DNA of 64,000 nt from Oscillatoriales cyanobacterium CG2_30_40_61 (GCA_001873365.1 MNYZ01000094.1:59443-123442); one strand, 5' to 3'. Shown: positions 28,697 to 38,414, counted from the stretch's first letter. Notes: generated from the letters alone by a model not told the origin. Numbers and translations are program-made.

Positions 28697-30223
28697 CTAA
28701 CTTCCGCCACTACCCAAAACATATAAACTCAATAAAGTGCCACTATTCCATAGTCCGTGCATGAACATGGGGGCTAATAAATTGCGCGATCGCGTATACA
28801 CAAACCCCAGGACAATTCCTAACGTCATTAAGGGCAAAATTTCCGAAACATTAAAATGGGCTACAGCAAAGAGAAATCCACTTAAAAGAATCGCACTTCC
28901 TAGGGGAAGATAACGGGTTAAAGATGGTAACAAAAATCCTCGAAACATAATTTCTTCAAAGATCGGAGCCGCGATGGAGGCGGTGATAAAAAATATCCCT
29001 AAAGCCACACTATCCCGACTTTCTAAAGCAATTGGTAATAAAGGATTACTACCGCCTTGTCCATCCCAAAATTTCTGATTAATTAAAGATACTAAAATCA
29101 CCAAGGGTAAGGCGACTAAATAGCCACCGAAACCCCAAACAAACCAGTTATCTTTGATTTTGAAGGTAAACCAACCTTGAGGTAAAGGGAAATAGGATTT
29201 AATCGAGAAATATAAAACCGAAAATCCTCCTACCATTAATAATAGATAGGTGATGAAAATATAAACCGCTTGACTCCTAACATCAAAACTACTGGGTTGA
29301 AGATTTAAACTTTGAAAAACGGCTCTTAAAGTTAGGGGAATAAACAGTTGTCCCAATAGGGAAAAACCTACTACAAAAACTTGTAAAATAGTTTCCCCAT
29401 TCCAAGGAATTAACCAAGCCAGATCCATATTGGTAGCTAAAATAGAATCCTTGCCTTTGAAGATTAATTGAATTCCTAAAACCAGGGATAATAATAATCC
29501 CATAACTAATCCCATACCCGGAATAGCACTAACAACCAGTAACTTAAAAATTGCTTGTTCAGAGCGTTGCTGTTGTTGGATTTCTAAAGTGACTAACTCC
29601 TCTGGACGCTGTTGTAAAGTATAGAGTTTCACTAAGGCTTGATAACGAAACCAACCCTCCAAATAGTTTTGTATAATCGGTTCGGCATCGGGTAATAATC
29701 GAGCGGGAGTTTGCCATAATCCGATTAAAACTTCTGCGGTTTTTTCGGTTTTGATTATACTATTATCCCCAGATTTAGGAGATTTTGCCCCGGTTGGTTC
29801 TAATAATAATCTCCAAGTTTCTACGGCTTGTTGTGGAGATCCGGTCTGAGTTTCTAAAATCCCAATTCTCAGTTGTAAATCTCTATTCAGTTGTTCTAAT
29901 TCCTGTAAAGAACCTTCGGCTATTTGATCATCACTTTGTTGAAATTTAGCTAAATTTTTTACGGCTGATTCTTGTACCTGTTGATATTGTTTAAGAGCTT
30001 CCTTTACTGGAGTTTTACCAATTAAATTATCGCGTAATGTGATTAAACTATCAGCTTCTGTTCCCTGGCCTTGCCATTGGGAAGCATGAAGTAGTAAATT
30101 AGTTTGATATAATTCTAAACGGCTTTGAATTTGGGGTTGAGTCCAACTATTGAGTAACGATAAACCCAAAAAGCTAATCGCTAATAAGGTTAAAATTGCT
30201 AAAATCCAGCGTTTGGGTGTCAT
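28697..30223 (-). CDS. CPBP-family (CAAX-type) intramembrane metalloprotease with N-terminal extracytoplasmic domain
   Basis: 508 residues. After an N-terminal membrane helix (about 7-27) comes a 190-residue soluble, helix-rich domain, then about eight membrane helices. Catalytic motifs are EEIMFRGFLLPSL, HFNVSE and the HGLWN region near the end, matching the CPBP/Abi family glutamate proteases. Cyanobacterial members often carry this long N-terminal extension; substrates are unknown. It faces the histidine phosphatase gene divergently. Family call secure, role open. Confidence 0.85.
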   Translation of the reverse strand: MTPKRWILAILTLLAISFLGLSLLNSWTQPQIQSRLELYQTNLLLHASQWQGQGTEADSLITLRDNLIGKTPVKEALKQYQQVQESAVKNLAKFQQSDDQIAEGSLQELEQLNRDLQLRIGILETQTGSPQQAVETWRLLLEPTGAKSPKSGDNSIIKTEKTAEVLIGLWQTPARLLPDAEPIIQNYLEGWFRYQALVKLYTLQQRPEELVTLEIQQQQRSEQAIFKLLVVSAIPGMGLVMGLLLSLVLGIQLIFKGKDSILATNMDLAWLIPWNGETILQVFVVGFSLLGQLFIPLTLRAVFQSLNLQPSSFDVRSQAVYIFITYLLLMVGGFSVLYFSIKSYFPLPQGWFTFKIKDNWFVWGFGGYLVALPLVILVSLINQKFWDGQGGSNPLLPIALESRDSVALGIFFITASIAAPIFEEIMFRGFLLPSLTRYLPLGSAILLSGFLFAVAHFNVSEILPLMTLGIVLGFVYTRSRNLLAPMFMHGLWNSGTLLSLYVLGSGGS

Positions 30224-30369
30224 GATTTCAAAACCTGAGAATAAAATATTGCCGAGTTTGAGCTAGAAACCCAACATTCTAACCGATACTGTTCCAAACA
30301 AGGTACAATGACATCTGGCTTAAATTCGGCTCAATTCCGAGTCCCAAATTCCCACTCCTCAATTTAACA

Positions 30370-31728
30370 ATGACGACCCGTGTAATTCTTGTCCGTCATG
30401 GTCAAAGTACCTATAATGCCCAAAGTCGAATTCAAGGTCGCTTGGATGCTTCTGTTTTAACAGAGAAAGGTTCTGTGGCCGCTCAGAAAGTCGGTGACGC
30501 CTTGAATGGTTTAAAGTTTGACGCTCTCTATTGCAGTCCCCTGCAACGGGCGAAACAAACGGCCCAAATCATCATCACCCGTCTGTCTGACCCCCCTAAA
30601 GTAGAGCCCAGCGACCTATTAATGGAAATTGATCTTCCCCTGTGGGCGGGGATGGAGCGTCAAGCGGTGATAGAAAAGTTTCCCCAGGAGTATCAAACCT
30701 GGCACGACTCGCCCCATGAGTTCTCAATGAGGATTCCGACTCCTGAAGGCGAAAAACAACATTTTCCGGTATTGGCATTATTTGAACAGGCGAAACAATT
30801 TTGGCGAGAAATTTTAGCCCGTCATCAAAATCAAACGGTTTTATTAGTGGCTCATAATGGAATTAATCGAAGTTTGATTGCGACGGCGTTGGGAATTCAA
30901 CCGCAATTTTATCAAAGTGTACAACAGTCTAATTGTGGGATTAGTATTTTGAATTTTACTAATATTATCCCCGGAGAATTACCGAAACCTGCGGATGTGC
31001 AGTTGGAGTCAATGAACTTAACAACTCACGTTGGTCATAAAGTGCCTTCTGTGCGTCCGGGTCATCAAGGGCCGCGATTATTATTAGTTAGACACGGGGA
31101 AACGGAATGGAACCGCATGGGTCAATTCCAAGGACAAATTGATGTTCCGTTGAATGATAATGGTCGGGAACAAGCTCGGAAAGCGGCGGAATTTCTGAAA
31201 GAAATTAAAATTGATTTTGCGGTAACGAGTCCCATGGCGCGTCCCAAGGAAACCGCAGAAATTATATTACAAAATCATCCGGGGATAGAATTACAATTAG
31301 AACCGGAATTTTGTGAAATTAGTCACGGTTTATGGGAAGGTAAATTTGAGGCGGAAATTGAACAATTTTACCCGGGATTATTAGGGGAATGGAAAACAGC
31401 ACCACAAACGGTGCAAATGCCCGAAGGCGAAAATTTACAACAGGTTTGGCAACGTTCTTTAATCGCTTGGAAGAAAATTGTTGAAACCTATAATCACCAA
31501 AATGTAACTATATTAGTAGTTGCCCATGATGCGATTAATAAAGCCCTTTTGTGTCAATTATTTAATCTGCCCCCGGATCATTTTTGGAATTTTAAACAGG
31601 GGAATGGGGCGGTGACAGTAATTGATTATCCCCAAGGAATTGAGGGTTTACCTGTGTTACAAGCTGATAATATTACTAGCCATTTATCGGGTAGTATTCT
31701 CGATAAAACGGCGGCGGGAGCGTTATAG
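30370..31728 (+). CDS. Tandem two-domain histidine phosphatase (phosphoglycerate mutase-like)
   Basis: 452 residues made of two complete histidine phosphatase domains. Domain 1 has VRHGQSTYN (His9) and VAHNGINRSL; domain 2 has VRHGETEWN (about 240-248) and VAHDAINKAL. Both keep the catalytic RHG and the second histidine, so both could be active. Such double-domain proteins are common in cyanobacteria and often labelled phosphoglycerate mutase, but sequence cannot separate mutase from sugar-phosphate phosphatase. The family call is strong and the substrate unknown. Confidence 0.85.
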   Translation: MTTRVILVRHGQSTYNAQSRIQGRLDASVLTEKGSVAAQKVGDALNGLKFDALYCSPLQRAKQTAQIIITRLSDPPKVEPSDLLMEIDLPLWAGMERQAVIEKFPQEYQTWHDSPHEFSMRIPTPEGEKQHFPVLALFEQAKQFWREILARHQNQTVLLVAHNGINRSLIATALGIQPQFYQSVQQSNCGISILNFTNIIPGELPKPADVQLESMNLTTHVGHKVPSVRPGHQGPRLLLVRHGETEWNRMGQFQGQIDVPLNDNGREQARKAAEFLKEIKIDFAVTSPMARPKETAEIILQNHPGIELQLEPEFCEISHGLWEGKFEAEIEQFYPGLLGEWKTAPQTVQMPEGENLQQVWQRSLIAWKKIVETYNHQNVTILVVAHDAINKALLCQLFNLPPDHFWNFKQGNGAVTVIDYPQGIEGLPVLQADNITSHLSGSILDKTAAGAL

Positions 31729-31775
31729 TTGACGGTTGAATTTTAGCTAAAAACTCTTGATTATAGCCGAGATTA

Positions 31776-31855
31776 GATACCCCTAAATCCCCCTCCTTCC
31801 CAAGGGGGACTTGGATCTCCTGTTACCCCCTTGTTAAGGGGGGTTAGGGGGGATC
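31776..31855. repeat. G/C-rich inverted-repeat element, copy 1
   Basis: An 80-bp segment with ends related to CCCCTAAATCCCCCT and GGGGGGTTAGGGGGGATC, containing AAGGGGGACTTGGATCTC. Read on the opposite strand it matches the longer element at 34948-35059. It lies between the histidine phosphatase and dihydroorotase-like genes. Confidence 0.7.
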
Positions 31856-31973
31856 ATTGACTTGGGATCAGATCAAGGAAATTCTGGTTTGATCGCCTAC
31901 TTTTAGCCTGAAGTTGACACTAATGCGTGGCTCGTCTCTACTGCACCCTAAAATTAACACCTGATACTCGAAT

Positions 31974-33320
31974 ATGAATTGTCAACTTTTAAAGCAAGTT
32001 CGTGTGATTGATCCGGTTTCTAAACGAGATCAAATTGCTGATATTTTAGTTATTGATGGTTATATTAAAACCATTGAATCTGAAATCAATGATTATCCAG
32101 AAAATACCCTAATTATTAATAGGGAAGGGTTGATTTTAGGGCCGGGATTAGTTGATTTATATAGTCACAGTGGGGAGCCGGGATTTGAGGAAAGGGAAAA
32201 CTTAAATTCTTTATTAAATGCCGCCGCCGCCGGGGGATTTACTCGGTTAGCTATTCTACCTAATACTATTCCAGCTATTGATAACCCATCAACGGTAACG
32301 TTATTACAACAAAGATCGAAAAAAGTTGCTATTCTCAATTCCGAGTTTCAGCGTCCACAATTATATCTTTGGGGTGCTTTAACCCAAGATGTGGCGGGTC
32401 AACAAATGACAGAATTAAGTGAATTAGCAGATGCGGGTGTTGTAGGTTTTGCGGAGGGTAAACCTCTGGAAAATTTAGCCTTATTAAGAAGAATATTAGA
32501 ATATTTAAAACCTTTAAATAAACCCTTGGTTTTATATGCTTGCGATCGCCAATTAGTAGTTAATGGAGTCATGCGAGAGGGGAATGATTCTATATTATCT
32601 GGTTTACCAGGAATCCCCCAATTTGCTGAAACCGTAGCCTTAGCCGCCATATTAGAATTAGTAGAAGTAACGGGAACTCCAGTTCATATTATGCGGGTTT
32701 CTACGGCCAGAAGTGTAGAATTAATTGCCCAAGCTAAGGCTCGTAATTTACCGATTACCGCTAGTATAAGTTGGATACATTTATTATTAAATACAGCATC
32801 TATTAATCGGATTTGGAATCAACCCTTAGAAGATCAAGATCCAACGATTATTACTTCTATTCCTCTCCCATACAACCCTAATTTAAGAGTCGATCCCCCC
32901 TTGGGAAATCCATCGGATCAACAGGCTTTAATTCAAGGATTGGAAACGGGAATTATTGATGCGATCGCCATTGATCATACTCCCTATTGTTATGAAGAAA
33001 AAACCGTTGCTTTTGCCGATGCTCCCCCGGGTGTGATTGGGTTAGAATTAGCATTACCCCTATTATGGGAAACCTTTGTTGAGTCGGGGCGATGGTCAGC
33101 TTTAGATTTATGGAGATTTTTAAGCAGTAACCCGGCTATTTGTTTACAACAAACTCCCTATTCTATCCAACCGGATCAACCCGCAGAAATGATATTATTT
33201 GATCCTAAAACTTCTTGGGTTGTTAACGCCAATACCCTAAAATCTCGCTCTATTAATACTTCCTGGTTGGGGCAAGAAATTACCGGGCGGGTGATTCAAA
33301 CTTGGTCGCCTGTATGTTAG
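31974..33320 (+). CDS. Dihydroorotase homologue lacking metal-binding histidines (probable pseudo-enzyme)
   Basis: 448 residues, amidohydrolase fold along its whole length. In active dihydroorotases the first metal motif is DxHxH followed by REPG; here it is DLYSHSGEPG (61-70), with Tyr63 in place of His and Gly67 in place of the substrate-binding Arg. The later histidines in HVST and the DHAPH motif are changed to RVST and DHTPY, and PHHL to WIHL. Catalysis is therefore unlikely. Inactive dihydroorotase homologues are known to serve as structural partners of aspartate transcarbamoylase; that role is inferred here. The frame is intact, so it is conserved rather than decaying. Confidence 0.85.
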   Translation: MNCQLLKQVRVIDPVSKRDQIADILVIDGYIKTIESEINDYPENTLIINREGLILGPGLVDLYSHSGEPGFEERENLNSLLNAAAAGGFTRLAILPNTIPAIDNPSTVTLLQQRSKKVAILNSEFQRPQLYLWGALTQDVAGQQMTELSELADAGVVGFAEGKPLENLALLRRILEYLKPLNKPLVLYACDRQLVVNGVMREGNDSILSGLPGIPQFAETVALAAILELVEVTGTPVHIMRVSTARSVELIAQAKARNLPITASISWIHLLLNTASINRIWNQPLEDQDPTIITSIPLPYNPNLRVDPPLGNPSDQQALIQGLETGIIDAIAIDHTPYCYEEKTVAFADAPPGVIGLELALPLLWETFVESGRWSALDLWRFLSSNPAICLQQTPYSIQPDQPAEMILFDPKTSWVVNANTLKSRSINTSWLGQEITGRVIQTWSPVC

Positions 33321-33382
33321 TATATCTTAGTCAGTAATCACAAAAACTTAGACTCTAATTTGACATTTTCAAGTAAAAATAA

Positions 33383-34678
33383 TTGACTGTGAAGACTAAA
33401 AAACGACCGATTGCTGTAGATTTGTTTGCGGGTGCGGGAGGCATGACCCTCGGTTTTGAACAGGCTGGATTTGATGTTTTAGCCGCCGTAGAAATTGACC
33501 CGATTCATTGTGCTACCCATGAATATAATTTTCCTTTTTGGAAGGTGTTTTGTCAAGGTATTGAAACCCTTAAGGGATTAGAAATTAGACAGAATTCTGA
33601 GATTGGAAATAGAGATATTGATGTTGTGTTTGGGGGGCCACCTTGTCAGGGTTTTTCGTTAATGGGAAAACGGGCTTTTGATGATCCGAGAAATAGTTTG
33701 ATGTTTCACTTTATTCGGTTAGTTGATGAATTACAACCGAAATATTTTGTTTTAGAAAATGTTCCGGGTTTGACGGTGGGAAAACATCGAGAATTTATTA
33801 CTGAGATTATTGATAAGCTGCAAAGTCAGGGTTATCAAGTCATAGAAAATTATCAAGTTTTAAATGCTTCCTATTATGGTGTACCTCAAGATCGATCCCG
33901 TTTATTTATTTTAGGATCTCGGAAAGGTTTACAGTTACCTGGTTATCCTCAACATATCACAAAATCGCCAAAAGTTAATCCTAAAATTGATAATAAATTG
34001 AATAACTTATCTTCCTGTCCGACGGTTTGGGATGCAATAGGAGATTTACCAACTATTGAACAATATCCTGAGTTATTCTTAAAAGATTATACTCTAGCTC
34101 AATATCAAAAATCAAGTTTTTATGCTCAATTATTGAGAGAATTTGTTAGGGTTAAGGATGATTTTTCCTATCCGAGAATTTTCGATCAAAATTTGTTAAC
34201 TTGTAGTTTGCGATCGCGCCATTCTCCCACATCTACCGCCCGATTTGAAGCCGCGGAATGGGGAAAAACGGAAAAAATTAGTCGATTTCATAAACTCGAT
34301 CCTCAAGGTTTATGTAACACTTTAAGAGCCGGAACACCTAGCAACCGAGGCGCTTTTACTTCCCCTCGTCCGATTCATCCCTATACCCCCCGTTGTATTA
34401 CGGTCAGAGAAGCCGCCCGCTTACATTCCTATCCCGACTGGTTTAGATTTCAAGGGACAAAATGGCACGGTTTTCGACAGGTAGGAAATTCTGTTCCGCC
34501 CTTATTAGCTAAAGCAGTGGCGGGGGAAATTATCAAACTTTTGGGGATAATTCCCAGTCAACCAACGGAAAAGAAAAAATTAGGTGATGATGCGTTATTA
34601 TATCTAAATCGGACAAAATCTGCTCAATTATATGGAGTTAATCCTAATATTATAGAACCTAGAAAAAGAAAATATTAA
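33383..34678 (+). CDS. DNA (cytosine-5) methyltransferase, apparently solitary
   Basis: 431 residues if the TTG at 33383 is used; the GTG at 33389 is equally plausible and neither has a good ribosome site. Motif I is DLFAGAGGMTLGFEQAGF, motif IV GGPPCQGFS with catalytic Cys88, motif VI FVLENVPG, motif VIII QDRSRLFI and motif X VGNSVPP. All catalytic parts are present. No restriction endonuclease is adjacent, so it looks like an orphan methylase. Cyanobacteria carry a solitary m5C enzyme acting on CGATCG, the core of HIP1; this gene is a candidate orthologue, but the target cannot be read from sequence. Confidence 0.9.
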   Translation: MTVKTKKRPIAVDLFAGAGGMTLGFEQAGFDVLAAVEIDPIHCATHEYNFPFWKVFCQGIETLKGLEIRQNSEIGNRDIDVVFGGPPCQGFSLMGKRAFDDPRNSLMFHFIRLVDELQPKYFVLENVPGLTVGKHREFITEIIDKLQSQGYQVIENYQVLNASYYGVPQDRSRLFILGSRKGLQLPGYPQHITKSPKVNPKIDNKLNNLSSCPTVWDAIGDLPTIEQYPELFLKDYTLAQYQKSSFYAQLLREFVRVKDDFSYPRIFDQNLLTCSLRSRHSPTSTARFEAAEWGKTEKISRFHKLDPQGLCNTLRAGTPSNRGAFTSPRPIHPYTPRCITVREAARLHSYPDWFRFQGTKWHGFRQVGNSVPPLLAKAVAGEIIKLLGIIPSQPTEKKKLGDDALLYLNRTKSAQLYGVNPNIIEPRKRKY

Positions 34679-34810
34679 ATGTAGTTAGTGCGTTGGCGTC
34701 AGTCCTCCCACGAAGCTAATATAGGGTTTAAATTCTTAACAGCTTAATTAGATTTCATATTATTCTAGGGAGAGAGGCAGGGCTGTTTCATTCTCAGCAA
34801 AACCAGGGTC

Positions 34811-34911
34811 TTGTAGGGGTAGTACCCCCGTGCCTACCCTCCTACCCTCCCCATCCCAGATTTGCAGGCGTTTCAGGGATGGGAGCCACCACCGGGGGAT
34901 GGCCCCTACAA
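34811..34911. repeat. Foldback repeat with nested inverted repeats
   Basis: The ends TTGTAGGGG and CCCCTACAA are inverted repeats, and an inner CCCATCCC/GGGATGGG pair forms a second stem, so about 100 bases could fold on themselves. The right end with its tail is shared with the repeat at 2324-2365. Confidence 0.6.
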
Positions 34912-34947
34912 AGAATCAAACAGCCATTGCTTTCTCTAAGTATCTTA

Positions 34948-35059
34948 GATCCCCCCTAACCCCCCTTAAAAAGGGGGGAATGGTCGTATCAAAATTTTGC
35001 AAAACAAGGGGGAAATCAGATCTCAAAGTCCCCCTTGGGAAGGGGGATTTAGGGGGATC
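34948..35059. repeat. G/C-rich inverted-repeat element, copy 2
   Basis: Begins GATCCCCCCTAACCCCCCTT and ends AAGGGGGATTTAGGGGGATC, so the ends are imperfect inverted repeats with a 60-70 base interior. It is the same family as 31776-31855 in the opposite orientation, and its left half is the unit of the tandem array at 63484-63624. MITE-like in form; no target duplication could be recognised. Confidence 0.65.
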
Positions 35060-35138
35060 TAGTCTAGGATAAAAAATAGGGGTTTTAGACTAGAGTTGAC
35101 AGCGATAGACAAAAAGTCTCCCTGGGCTTTTATGAATT

Positions 35139-35168
35139 TTTACAAATAGTTTAAAATAGCTATATAAT
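35139..35168 (+). promoter_or_regulatory. Probable sigma-70-type promoter of deoC-recO
   Basis: TTTACA at 35139-35144 and a consensus TATAAT at 35163-35168 with an 18-base spacer. Transcription would start near 35175, about 28 bases before the deoC ATG. Confidence 0.45.
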
Positions 35169-35202
35169 AGAATTAATCTCTCAATGAATTACTATAAATT
35201 TT

Positions 35203-35883
35203 ATGGCTAAATCTATTAATCCTAATGGATTAGATATTACTCCCTATATTGACCATACTTTACTGAATCAAACGGCAACACCAGAACAAATTCAACAGTA
35301 TTGTTATGAAGCAGAAAGATATAAATTTGCCAGTGTTTGTGTGTTTCCCAGTTATGTTAAATTCGTGAAAGAATTACTGCAAGGAAAATCACCCCAGGTC
35401 TGTACTGTGATCGGATTTCCTACCGGGGCTACAACTTCCAAGGTTAAACTTTATGAAGCTCAGGAAGCGGTCGAAAATGGCGCAACGGAGTTAGATGTGG
35501 TGATTAATTTAAGTTGGCTGAAAACTGGAAAAACTGAGGAATTGCATCGAGAAATAGCAGAAATTTGTGAAGAAACTGGACAAACAGTTAAGGCAATTAT
35601 TGAAACCAGTGTACTGACGGAGGAAGAAAAATGTTTAGCGGTTGAGGTCTTAATGGATACGGGAATTGCTTATATTAAAACCAGTACGGGATGGTATGGT
35701 GGGGCGACGGTGGCTGATATTGAACTAATTAAATCAGTAAGTAAAGGACGCATAGGAATTAAAGCCTCCGGCGGCATTAGTACATACCAACAAGCGGTTG
35801 ATTTAATTGTAGCGGGAGCCACTCGTTTAGGCACTTCTCGGGCCGTTGATATTTTAAAAACCGAAACCAAAAAAGAGAGTTAA
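35203..35883 (+). CDS. deoC: Deoxyribose-phosphate aldolase
   Basis: 226 residues, a class I DeoC aldolase. It has [13 protein letters not shown] near the N-terminus, [11 protein letters not shown], the Schiff-base lysine in YIKTSTGW and the second active-site lysine in GIKASGGI. It cleaves 2-deoxyribose-5-phosphate to glyceraldehyde-3-phosphate and acetaldehyde in deoxynucleoside salvage. recO follows after 13 bases on the same strand, so the two are probably co-transcribed from the promoter at 35139-35168. Confidence 0.95.
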   Translation: MAKSINPNGLDITPYIDHTLLNQTATPEQIQQYCYEAERYKFASVCVFPSYVKFVKELLQGKSPQVCTVIGFPTGATTSKVKLYEAQEAVENGATELDVVINLSWLKTGKTEELHREIAEICEETGQTVKAIIETSVLTEEEKCLAVEVLMDTGIAYIKTSTGWYGGATVADIELIKSVSKGRIGIKASGGISTYQQAVDLIVAGATRLGTSRAVDILKTETKKES

Positions 35884-35896
35884 TAGACAAGATTCA

Positions 35897-36829
35897 ATGA
35901 GTAAAACCTATAGTGCTACGGGGATTAATTTAAAAGCTCAACCCTTGGGAGAATCCGATCGACTGTTAACCATTTTAACCCGGGAATTTGGATTAATTAA
36001 AGCCATTGCACCCGGAGCTAGAAAAGCAAAATCTCCGTTAGGAGGACGGAGTGAATTATTTGTTGTGAATCAATTATTAATTGCCAAAGGGCGATCGCTC
36101 GATAAAATAACTCAAGCAGAAACCGTCACCACCTATGGAGGTTTAAGTAAAAATTTAGGCAAATTAGCCGCTAGTCAATATTTAGCAGAATTAGTCCTAA
36201 GTCAAGCCCTCGGCGACCATCAGCAAGAGGATTTATTTATCCTCCTCAATGAACATTTAAACCGTTTACAAACTCTTTCTAATTCCCATTTAATTGCTAA
36301 TTCCACTCAAATTATTGCCTGTTTAACCCAAGGAATTTTCCATCTTCTCGCCCTAGGTGGAACTGCACCTCAAGTACAATTATGTTGTTTAAGTCAACGA
36401 CGACTTCAGCCTAATTTTACCGATGAAAATTGGCGGGTTGGGTTTAGTATTGAAACAGGGGGAATTATTAATTTATCGGAGTGGACTCCATCGGGTCTCA
36501 AACCGAAAAAACCGATTCCCGTCACCTCAAAAACCCCTAGAGTTAAAGAGTCTGGCAACCTTTACACCATAGAAACTGTGCCCCAACCTCAACTTAAAAT
36601 TAATACAAAACTTACCGCCGGACAGTTAGCTATTTTGCAACACTTGGCCCAACCTGAACTCCTTAACCCAGAGGTGTCGTCTCGATCTGAACTGATTGTA
36701 GCTGGGGACTGGATGACCGTAGAACGCACACTCCGACAATATACAGAATATCATTTAGGGTGTTGTATCCGTTCCGCGTCGCTGATTGATACCTTTACCC
36801 AGCAATTTATTATTGATCCCCCATTTTGA
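35897..36829 (+). CDS. recO: DNA repair protein RecO
   Basis: 310 residues, longer than the roughly 240-residue E. coli protein, as is common in cyanobacteria. The N-terminal OB-fold is clear (KAQPLGESDRLLTILTREFG and GARKAKSPLGGR). The middle helical domain contains only a Cys-Cys pair where many RecO proteins have a four-cysteine zinc site, so metal binding is probably lost. It would load RecA onto SSB-coated DNA in recombinational repair. It closely follows deoC. Confidence 0.9.
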   Translation: MSKTYSATGINLKAQPLGESDRLLTILTREFGLIKAIAPGARKAKSPLGGRSELFVVNQLLIAKGRSLDKITQAETVTTYGGLSKNLGKLAASQYLAELVLSQALGDHQQEDLFILLNEHLNRLQTLSNSHLIANSTQIIACLTQGIFHLLALGGTAPQVQLCCLSQRRLQPNFTDENWRVGFSIETGGIINLSEWTPSGLKPKKPIPVTSKTPRVKESGNLYTIETVPQPQLKINTKLTAGQLAILQHLAQPELLNPEVSSRSELIVAGDWMTVERTLRQYTEYHLGCCIRSASLIDTFTQQFIIDPPF

Positions 36830-36989
36830 TATCAGTTATGCCACTGATCCAATTAATCATTAAAATGTTAGGGAGGGAGTGTTAATTTTCGCTCCAGCCT
36901 GACTGCTCTTAGAATACCAATTTAAAATTATAAGATGCGATCGCATCTATTTAGAAAAAAACTTGAAATTCCATCCACCCTTGGCCATT

Positions 36990-38414
36990 ATGAAAGATTG
37001 GGAGACCGACTCCTTGATAGAAATTACCCCGTCTAGTTCCGCAGAATTGGACAATGGAAAAAATAATTACGATCACAATAGCCCTATTCCTGAACCCCCA
37101 GGGGAAGAAGAAAGGGGATTTTTACCCGTCCTGAGAAACAAAAATTTCCTCGCTCTTTGGAGTGGACAACTGTTTTCTCAACTAGCGGATAAAGTTTATT
37201 TAGTATTAATGATTGCAATTATTTCTACTCGATTTCAACAAGCTGATCAAACCATTAGCGGTTGGGTATCAGCAATTATGATGGCGTTTACTATTCCGGC
37301 AATTTTGTTTGGGGCGGGTGCTGGAGTATTTGTAGATCGATGGTCAAAAAAAGCGGTTTTAGTGATTACGAATCTATTACGCGGGGGGTTAGTTATGGCT
37401 TTACCCCTGGTTTTATGGCTGTTTCAAGATCAATATTTCAGCCAATTACCCGTAGGATTTTATATTTTATTAATCACTACTTTTTTAGTATCTACCCTGA
37501 CTCAATTTTTTGCCCCGGCCGAACAATCAGCAATTCCTTTAGTAGTGGAAAAACGCCATTTATTATCCGCTAATTCTCTTTATACCACAACCATGATGGC
37601 TTCGGTAATTGTGGGGTTTGCGGTGGGAGAACCCTTATTAGCCTTAGCGGATTTAATTTCTAATCAAATCGGTTTACAATCTATAGGGAAAGAATTAATT
37701 GTTGGGGGAGAATATGTAATTGCTGGGTTAATTCTCATGCTTTTAAATACCCAAGAAAAAAATAACAATTCGGACCGAAAACAACCCCATATTTTAGAAG
37801 ATTTACGGGATGGAATTCGCTATTTAAGCAATCATACTTTGATTAGAAATGCTTTATTACAATTAATTATTCTGTTTTCAATTTTTGCCGCCCTAGCGGT
37901 TTTAGCCGTGCGTTTAGCGGAAATTATTCCCGATATTAGTTCCTCCCAATTTGGCTTTCTCTTAGCCGCAGGTGGGGCGGGAATGGGTCTTGGAGCAACA
38001 CTTCTGGGTCATCTAGGTCATCGATTTACCCATTTTCAATTAGCGTTAATGGGTTCTTTTGGAGTCGCTGGATCATTGGGGGGATTATGCCTATTTAATG
38101 AACGATTATGGCCGACTTTGATCTTAATTTTCTGCTTAGGAATTTTTGGGGCAATTGTGGCAATTCCCATGCAAACCACTATTCAAGCGGAAACCCCCGA
38201 AGAAATGCGAGGAAAAGTCTTTGGTCTTCAGAATAATGCGATTAATATTGCCTTGAGTTTACCCTTAGCTTTAGCGGGATTTGCGGAAACCTTAATCGGA
38301 TTATCCAATGTATTTTTAAGTTTAGCAGGATTAGCGATCGCCGGGGGTTTTCTGACTTGGTTAATCTCTCGAAATGCACCCCATATTACAGAAGGAGAGG
38401 GGGAACAATTATAG
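36990..38414 (+). CDS. Major facilitator superfamily transporter (MFS_3 type)
   Basis: 474 residues from the ATG at 36990; an upstream in-frame TTG at 36963 is possible but less likely. A hydrophilic acidic N-terminus of about 50 residues precedes about 12 membrane helices. FGAGAGVFVDRWSKKAVLV is the family's loop 2-3 motif, and MQTTIQAETPEEMRGKVFG is characteristic of the EntS/MFS_3 exporters. Probably a proton-driven exporter of an unknown small molecule. There is no metabolic neighbour to suggest the substrate. Confidence 0.82.
   Translation: MKDWETDSLIEITPSSSAELDNGKNNYDHNSPIPEPPGEEERGFLPVLRNKNFLALWSGQLFSQLADKVYLVLMIAIISTRFQQADQTISGWVSAIMMAFTIPAILFGAGAGVFVDRWSKKAVLVITNLLRGGLVMALPLVLWLFQDQYFSQLPVGFYILLITTFLVSTLTQFFAPAEQSAIPLVVEKRHLLSANSLYTTTMMASVIVGFAVGEPLLALADLISNQIGLQSIGKELIVGGEYVIAGLILMLLNTQEKNNNSDRKQPHILEDLRDGIRYLSNHTLIRNALLQLIILFSIFAALAVLAVRLAEIIPDISSSQFGFLLAAGGAGMGLGATLLGHLGHRFTHFQLALMGSFGVAGSLGGLCLFNERLWPTLILIFCLGIFGAIVAIPMQTTIQAETPEEMRGKVFGLQNNAINIALSLPLALAGFAETLIGLSNVFLSLAGLAIAGGFLTWLISRNAPHITEGEGEQL

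Larger units (their letters stand above)
34679..35202. other. Gene-free region of 524 bases
   Basis: Non-coding. It holds a foldback repeat (34811-34911), a G/C-rich inverted-repeat element (34948-35059) and a probable promoter for deoC (35139-35168). The short open frame across the repeats is not a gene. Confidence 0.7.

Noticed and set aside
34830..35072. 80-codon open frame after the m5C methylase, possible small endonuclease
   Set aside because: It runs across two palindromic repeat elements and its translation is repeat-derived (LTPLKKGG, VPLGKGDLGG).
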